DNA from: Candidatus Curtissbacteria bacterium RIFCSPLOWO2_01_FULL_38_11b
Lineage (GTDB): Bacteria > Patescibacteriota > Microgenomatia > Curtissbacterales > GWA2-41-24
DNA: 7,287 bases
Direction of reading: 5' to 3'
NCBI GenBank assembly: GCA_001774995.1
Contig: MFBO01000014.1
Span: 11,200 to 18,486, forward strand
Part shown: in pieces, positions 3,786 through 7,287 of the stretch
Numbering within the stretch: position 1 is the first letter of the stretch
How the letters are laid out: each line of letters opens with the position of its first letter
Notes under the pieces: generated by a model
What the model was told of the DNA's origin: nothing
The model's input: the letters and a program-made list of their open reading frames with translations, nothing else
Database searches by the model: none
Position numbers and translations under genes: made by a program

Positions 3786-6113
3786 ATGAAAAGTAATTTA
3801 AAAAATAAAAAAGGCAATTTTAAAAATGTTCCAAAAGAAATCTACGATTTTTGGGAAAAGTCTGGTTTTTTTTCTGCTGATTTGAAATCTGAAAAAGAAA
3901 AATATTCCCTTTTAATTCCGCCACCTAATTTAACAGGCGAGCTGCATTTAGGACATGCGATGCAGCATTCGATTTTGGATGCAGTTGCAAGATTCAAGAG
4001 ACTTCAAGGATTTGATGTTTTGCTTTTGCCGGGAGTAGACCATGCAGGTATTCAGTTTGAAGCGACTTTTGATAAGTTTTTGGCAAAGAAAAATTTATCC
4101 AAACGAAAATTAGGTCGAGAAAAGTGGTTAGAAGAAGCCTTTAAATTTAAAGATGAAGTTTATAAATCGGTTTCTTCGACTTGGCGGTTTATGGGTTTGT
4201 CGGCAGACTGGAAGCGTGAAGTTTTTACTTTAGATGAAGGACCGAAACTTGCAGTCTTTGAACAGTTTAAAACATATTATGACAAAGGTCTTATTTACAA
4301 GGGGCCATACATTGTCCAGTGGTGCCCGAAATGCAACACGGCGATTGAAGACGTAGAGATGGAGTATGAAGAGAGGAAAGAGAAATTGTACTACCTAAAG
4401 TATGGACCGCTAACACTAGCTACTGTCAGACCCGAAACAAAATTTGGGGATACTGCAATGGCGGTTCATCCGGATGATAAAAGATATCAGGACTACATTG
4501 GCAAAGAATTTGAAATAGAAACTTTAGCCGGTAGGAAGAAAATGAAAGTTGTTGCGGATAGTGCCGTTGATCCGGAATTTGGAACCGGAGTTATAAAGGT
4601 AACGCCTGGTCATGACTTCGCCGACTACGAAATAGGCAGGCGACACAACTTGCCAATACTTCAGGCAATTAATAAGGAGGGTAGACTAACTGAATTGGCA
4701 GGTAAATATGCTGGTATGAAAGTTTTGGAAGCACGAGAGAAGATGATCCCAGAGCTTAAACAAAAGGGGATACTATTAAAGCAAGAGAATTACGTACATA
4801 ACGTGGCAGTTTGCGAAAGGTGCAAAAGTACTGTTGAACCGTTGATCTCTGAGGAGTGGTTTGTAAAAGTTAATGATCTGGCAAAGGGAGCAATAAGTGT
4901 AATTAATCTGGATAAAATTAAATTCCTACCTAAAAATTACAAAAAGATATTGGTTGAATGGCTCAAAAATATTCATGACTGGTGTATATCCCGAAGTCTT
5001 TGGTGGGGACACAGGATTCCGGTGTGGTACCCTTCGACTTCGCTCAGGATCTCTGATCCTTCGACTCATTCGATAAACTCAGGGTCTTCGACTCGCTCCG
5101 CTCGCTCAGGACGAGTTGAGGAAATGAAGGTTTCATTGGAGTCGCCAGGTGAGGGATGGGTGCAAGATGAGCAGGTTTTGGATACATGGTTTTCATCGGG
5201 TTTGTGGCCTTTGTCCACATTAGGTTGGTCTGTGGGTACGGGTCCTGTCAGTCGTTTCCCTCCTGTCAGTGCTCCCCCGCAGAGCGGGGTGCGCGCTGAC
5301 AGGAACCCTTCCACGACTGCCACCCGTGCCGAGAATCTTATGTTTAAGAGGTACTTTCCTTGGGATTTTGAGATCTCGGCACCAGAGATTAAATATCTTT
5401 GGATAGCCAGAATGATTATGATTTCCCAATATTTTACAGGCCAAATTCCTTTTAAAACGATGTTTTTCCATGGAATGTTGAGAGATTTATTGGGGAGAAA
5501 GTTTTCCAAATCTTTAGGAAATGGGATTGATCCAGTATATTTAATTGACAAATGGGGAGTTGATGCAACACGCATGGCACTTTATACATATAGCATTCCC
5601 GGACGAGACGGACGTGTTTCGCGCGAGATTTTGGATGAGAGGGGTAAAAATTTTAGGAACTTTGCGACAAAGATAAGAAATATAACTCACTTCGTTATCG
5701 ACTTAAAGCCAGATTCCAACTCCGAGGTGTCGCGTCAAACGCGACCAATCACGTTAGACGTAATGAAGTCTGGTCGACAGGAGAACACCTCGGAGGTAAG
5801 TATTGCTGACGACAAATGGATTTTGGACGAGCTAAGTAAAACGATCAGGACCGTAACAAAACATCTGGAAAACCTGGAGTTGCATTTGGCGGTTGAGGAA
5901 ATTTATGAATTCGTCTGGCATAAATTTGCGGATAGGTACATAGAAGAGTCAAAGAGTAATAGAGTAAAAGTTCAGCCAACGCTCGAGCATGTTTTAAAGC
6001 AGGTGTTGATTTTGCTTCACCCTTTTATGCCGTTTTTGACAGAAGAGCTTTATCAAAAGTTCGAAGTGAAAAGAGAATCAATAATGCAAGAGGAGTGGTC
6101 TTCGTCGCGTTAA
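3786..6113 (+). CDS. valS: Valyl-tRNA synthetase, short form with in-frame palindromic insertions
   Basis: ValRS charges tRNA-Val with valine using ATP, in the cytosol. This class I enzyme has the HIGH motif as HLGH (residues 54-57, within PPNLTGELHLGHA), CxxC pairs at C180/C183 and C343/C346 (zinc-type), and the CP1 editing domain with TVRPET (from T213) and VTPGHDFAD (D277, D280). It also has SLWWGHRIPVWY, LDTWFSSGLWP, WIARMIM, the KMSKS motif as KFSKS (572-576), and the anticodon-binding helices (about 675-765). At 775 residues it is shorter than common bacterial ValRS (E. coli 951). It ends just after ESIMQEEW, so the C-terminal coiled-coil arm is missing. Three segments between conserved blocks (about 416-444, 484-515, 645-670) come from palindromic repeats kept in frame. 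No Shine-Dalgarno site precedes the ATG; a roughly 340-nt structured leader does. The identification is certain; activity is likely since all core motifs are intact. Confidence 0.97.
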   Translation: MKSNLKNKKGNFKNVPKEIYDFWEKSGFFSADLKSEKEKYSLLIPPPNLTGELHLGHAMQHSILDAVARFKRLQGFDVLLLPGVDHAGIQFEATFDKFLAKKNLSKRKLGREKWLEEAFKFKDEVYKSVSSTWRFMGLSADWKREVFTLDEGPKLAVFEQFKTYYDKGLIYKGPYIVQWCPKCNTAIEDVEMEYEERKEKLYYLKYGPLTLATVRPETKFGDTAMAVHPDDKRYQDYIGKEFEIETLAGRKKMKVVADSAVDPEFGTGVIKVTPGHDFADYEIGRRHNLPILQAINKEGRLTELAGKYAGMKVLEAREKMIPELKQKGILLKQENYVHNVAVCERCKSTVEPLISEEWFVKVNDLAKGAISVINLDKIKFLPKNYKKILVEWLKNIHDWCISRSLWWGHRIPVWYPSTSLRISDPSTHSINSGSSTRSARSGRVEEMKVSLESPGEGWVQDEQVLDTWFSSGLWPLSTLGWSVGTGPVSRFPPVSAPPQSGVRADRNPSTTATRAENLMFKRYFPWDFEISAPEIKYLWIARMIMISQYFTGQIPFKTMFFHGMLRDLLGRKFSKSLGNGIDPVYLIDKWGVDATRMALYTYSIPGRDGRVSREILDERGKNFRNFATKIRNITHFVIDLKPDSNSEVSRQTRPITLDVMKSGRQENTSEVSIADDKWILDELSKTIRTVTKHLENLELHLAVEEIYEFVWHKFADRYIEESKSNRVKVQPTLEHVLKQVLILLHPFMPFLTEELYQKFEVKRESIMQEEWSSSR
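5031..5116. repeat. In-frame repeat element A in valS (three CTTCGACT...CTCAGG units)
   Basis: Three units share the ends CTTCGACT and CTCAGG: 5031-5050, 5058-5085 and 5085-5112. AGGATC/GATCCT (5046-5051/5055-5060) pair across a 3-nt loop, and ACTCG/CGAGT (5091-5095/5112-5116) close the last unit. It encodes a Ser/Thr/Arg-rich stretch (about residues 416-444) between IPVWY and the LDTWFSSG block. Confidence 0.75.
5235..5330. repeat. In-frame nested palindromic element B in valS (96 bp)
   Basis: Four nested arm pairs are visible: GGTACGGGT/ACCCGTGCC (5235-5243/5322-5330, 8 of 9), CAGTCGT/ACGACTG (5249-5255/5313-5319), CCTGTCAG/CTGACAGG (5262-5269/5296-5303), and CCCCGC/GCGGGG (5275-5280/5284-5289, loop AGA). 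The total is 96 bp, exactly 32 codons (residues 484-515), inserted after STLGWSV. GC content is far above that of the flanking gene. Confidence 0.85.
5720..5795. repeat. In-frame palindromic element C in valS
   Basis: A perfect 11-bp inverted repeat, CTCCGAGGTGT/ACACCTCGGAG (5720-5730/5785-5795), encloses the hairpin GTCGCGT/ACGCGAC (5729-5735/5739-5745) and an ATcACGT/ACGTaAT pair. It encodes about residues 645-670, in the linker before the DDKWILDEL helix of the anticodon-binding domain. Confidence 0.8.
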
Positions 6114-6212
6114 TTTGAAATTTTTAATTTGAAATTTGAAATAAGAACGCTTTTTCTGTAAGAACGCTATTTCTTCGCATATAATGCGAACAATGAAATT
6201 ATAATTTGAAAA
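6112..6212. repeat. AT-rich short repeats directly after valS
   Basis: AATTTGAAAT starts at 6112, overlapping the valS stop, and again at 6126; AATTTGAAA recurs near 6203. AAGAACGCT occurs at 6143-6151 and 6160-6168 (period 17). TTCGCAT/ATGCGAA (6174-6180/6184-6190) is a perfect 7-bp hairpin with loop ATA. No coding signal is seen. Confidence 0.6.
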
Positions 6213-6253
6213 TTAGGGTGTCTTTTCCCGCAAAACTCCCGTCCTTCTTCGCT

Positions 6254-6282
6254 ATCCACTTCGCTTATCAAGCTACGTGGAT
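6254..6282. repeat. Symmetric palindromic element, valS-rplY gap
   Basis: ATCCAC (6254-6259), GCTT (6263-6266), AAGC (6270-6273) and GTGGAT (6277-6282) form two stacked perfect stems. They are separated by 3-nt internal loops (TTC/TAC) and capped by ATC. No U-run follows on either strand, so it is not a canonical terminator. Confidence 0.6.
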
Positions 6283-6302
6283 TAGGAAAGCTTCGAAAGA
6301 CT

Positions 6303-6332
6303 GTTAAATATGCTGATAACCGCATATTTAAC
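6303..6332. repeat. Perfect 11-bp inverted repeat between convergent genes
   Basis: GTTAAATATGC (6303-6313) and GCATATTTAAC (6322-6332) are exact complements around an 8-nt loop. The position between the converging ends of valS and rplY suits a bidirectional terminator or transcription barrier, but no T-tract flanks the stem and its base pairs are mostly A-T. Confidence 0.6.
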
Positions 6333-6389
6333 GCAATAATTACCGCATTAATTCTTAAATCGTTAATCGTAAATGGTTAATCGGGTTAG

Positions 6390-7217
6390 TTATTCCTGAG
6401 GTTTCTTTTCGCCTTGAGGTTGTTCGGTCTTTGCTTCTTCGGGCTTTTTTTCTTCGGCACCTTTTTCCCGCCCTTCGGGGCGAGGTTCGCTCGCCTCGCT
6501 GCGAAGCGGGCCTCCGGCGACAGCGCCTTCAGTGGTTGCTGCGGCTTCGCCTTCGGCTGCTGGAGCTCCTTCTGCAGCCGCGCCTTCTTCGGTTGCCTTT
6601 TCGGCGGCGGCTTCGGCCTGTTCTGCTTCTACCTCTGCTTCGACTGCTTCCATTTCTTTAGTTACCAATTCACCTATCTGGGTAACGACTAGTTCTTCGT
6701 CTGCATGGATCTCGATTTTTGTCCTATCAACTTTAAGATCTTTGACTTTGATCTCATCACCGACGTTTTCAAAGTGCGATACATCTACTTGGATATTTTC
6801 CGGTAAATCTGCGGGCAAGGCTTCAATTTCCAACTCCGCTATGGGAGTTAGGAGTACTCCAATCTTTTTGTGAACAGCGGGTGCTTCGCCGACGATTTCC
6901 AAAGGAACGTCGACTTTAACTTTTTCGGATAGATTAACCTGGTAAAAGTCGATGTGCAGGGGGATATCGAAAACAGGATGTAGCTGTACATTTTTGACAA
7001 GAACCGGTTTTTTCTCGCCGTTTACTGAAAGGTCGATTATTCCAGTTTCGCCGACTTTTTCAAAGACTTTGCCAAATTCAGTTGCTTTTACCTGCACGTG
7101 AGTAGTTTTGACCTTATGCCCAAAAACGTGCGCAGGAATAAAGCCGTCGCGTCTCAACTGCTTTACTTTGCGCCCAAGAATGGTTCTTTTTTGGGCTGTT
7201 AGAGGTACTTGTTCCAT
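6390..7217 (-). CDS. rplY: 50S ribosomal protein L25 (CTC/TL5 form) with acidic tail
   Basis: L25 of the CTC type binds 5S rRNA in the large subunit. In this 275-residue protein, the N-terminal 5S-binding domain starts at VPLTAQKRTILGRKVKQLRRDGFIPAHVFG and runs to about residue 95 (QLHPVFDIPLHIDFYQV). The second, beta-rich TL5 domain (about 96-185) includes VPLEIVGEAPAV, GVLLTPIAELEIEALPADLPENIQVDVS and ADEELVVTQI. Both are complete. After about residue 187 comes a low-complexity tail rich in Glu, Ala, Lys and Pro, longer than is usual for the family. The tail contains a basic GGPLRSEASEPRPEGREKG segment encoded by a GC-rich palindromic repeat. The ATG at 7217 starts directly at the conserved N-terminus and lies about 8 nt from the predicted transcription start, with no Shine-Dalgarno site. 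It converges on valS. Confidence 0.95.
   Translation of the reverse strand: MEQVPLTAQKRTILGRKVKQLRRDGFIPAHVFGHKVKTTHVQVKATEFGKVFEKVGETGIIDLSVNGEKKPVLVKNVQLHPVFDIPLHIDFYQVNLSEKVKVDVPLEIVGEAPAVHKKIGVLLTPIAELEIEALPADLPENIQVDVSHFENVGDEIKVKDLKVDRTKIEIHADEELVVTQIGELVTKEMEAVEAEVEAEQAEAAAEKATEEGAAAEGAPAAEGEAAATTEGAVAGGPLRSEASEPRPEGREKGAEEKKPEEAKTEQPQGEKKPQE
6467..6510. repeat. GC-rich palindromic element in the rplY tail
   Basis: CGCCC-TTCG-GGGCG (6469-6482) is a perfect tetraloop hairpin, followed by TTCGC/GCGAA (6486-6490/6501-6505). CCCG at 6467-6470 can pair with CGGG at 6507-6510 as outer arms. It is translated (minus strand) as a basic Arg/Pro/Ser-rich patch inside an otherwise Glu/Ala/Lys tail. 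Confidence 0.55.
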
Positions 7218-7231
7218 ATTAATGTCTGAAA

Positions 7232-7261
7232 ATAATAACAGATTGATTCAAAGCTTGTAAA
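7232..7261 (-). promoter_or_regulatory. Promoter of rplY
   Basis: On the minus strand TTTACA (7256-7261) and TATTAT (7232-7237) are spaced by 18 bp, each 5 of 6 to the consensus, and TGT directly precedes the -10 (extended -10). The start site would fall near 7225, about 8 nt before the ATG at 7217, again a near-leaderless mRNA. Confidence 0.5.
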
Positions 7262-7287
7262 TAGCAAGTTAAAAGATCTATATTTAA

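Noticed and set aside
5031..5116. CRISPR-like array
   Set aside because: The units are unequal, lack regular unique spacers and are translated as part of valS.
5066..5575. 169-codon open frame antisense to valS
   Set aside because: It lies wholly within valS opposite conserved ValRS motifs and is kept open by the repeat elements; no family features.
6414..6873. Several open frames opposite the rplY tail
   Set aside because: They are low-complexity (Phe, Arg/Leu or Ala/Ser runs) and mirror the Glu/Ala-rich coding tail; no start signal or domain.

Overview
The window looks like a piece of a Candidate Phyla Radiation (Patescibacteria, probably Microgenomates-like) chromosome. This placement is inference. 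It rests on low GC, near-leaderless genes that mostly lack Shine-Dalgarno sites, small membrane-anchored proteins with a GFS-type N-terminus, and GC-rich palindromic repeats scattered through intergenic and coding DNA. TGA is used as a stop (DUF433 gene and the second anchored protein), so the recoded CPR lineages are unlikely.

Layout. The left edge carries the 3' part of tsaD (tRNA t6A synthesis, + strand), followed 28 nt later by a small retropepsin-like aspartic protease gene (+). Next is a minus-strand block, read right to left: a GFS-anchored protein with calcium-binding-type repeats (start at 3285), a DUF433 / DUF5615 PIN-like toxin-antitoxin-type pair (2473 to 1882), and a second GFS-anchored protein (start at 1844). 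A 500-bp gene-poor stretch (3286-3785) holds a good plus-strand promoter and a chain of hairpins, apparently the leader of valS. valS (3786-6113) encodes a short valyl-tRNA synthetase. A convergent, repeat-rich gap (6114-6389) separates it from rplY on the minus strand, which encodes a CTC-type L25 ribosomal protein with a long acidic tail.

Two patterns stand out. First, palindromic DNA elements sit in frame inside translated genes: three in valS, one in tsaD and one in rplY. They add peptide segments between conserved blocks without breaking the frame, as Rickettsia palindromic elements do. Second, the last codons of tsaD (ending LHF-stop) recur twice downstream, at 1221-1256 and 2502-2534. 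Each extra copy lies 15-16 nt from the stop codon of a converging GFS-anchored gene. This suggests serial insertion or tandem duplication at the 3' end of tsaD, with the protease gene and the toxin-antitoxin pair as cargo.

The housekeeping genes (tsaD, valS, rplY) all serve translation: tRNA modification, tRNA charging and the ribosome. The accessory genes between tsaD and valS look like an envelope or defence islet.
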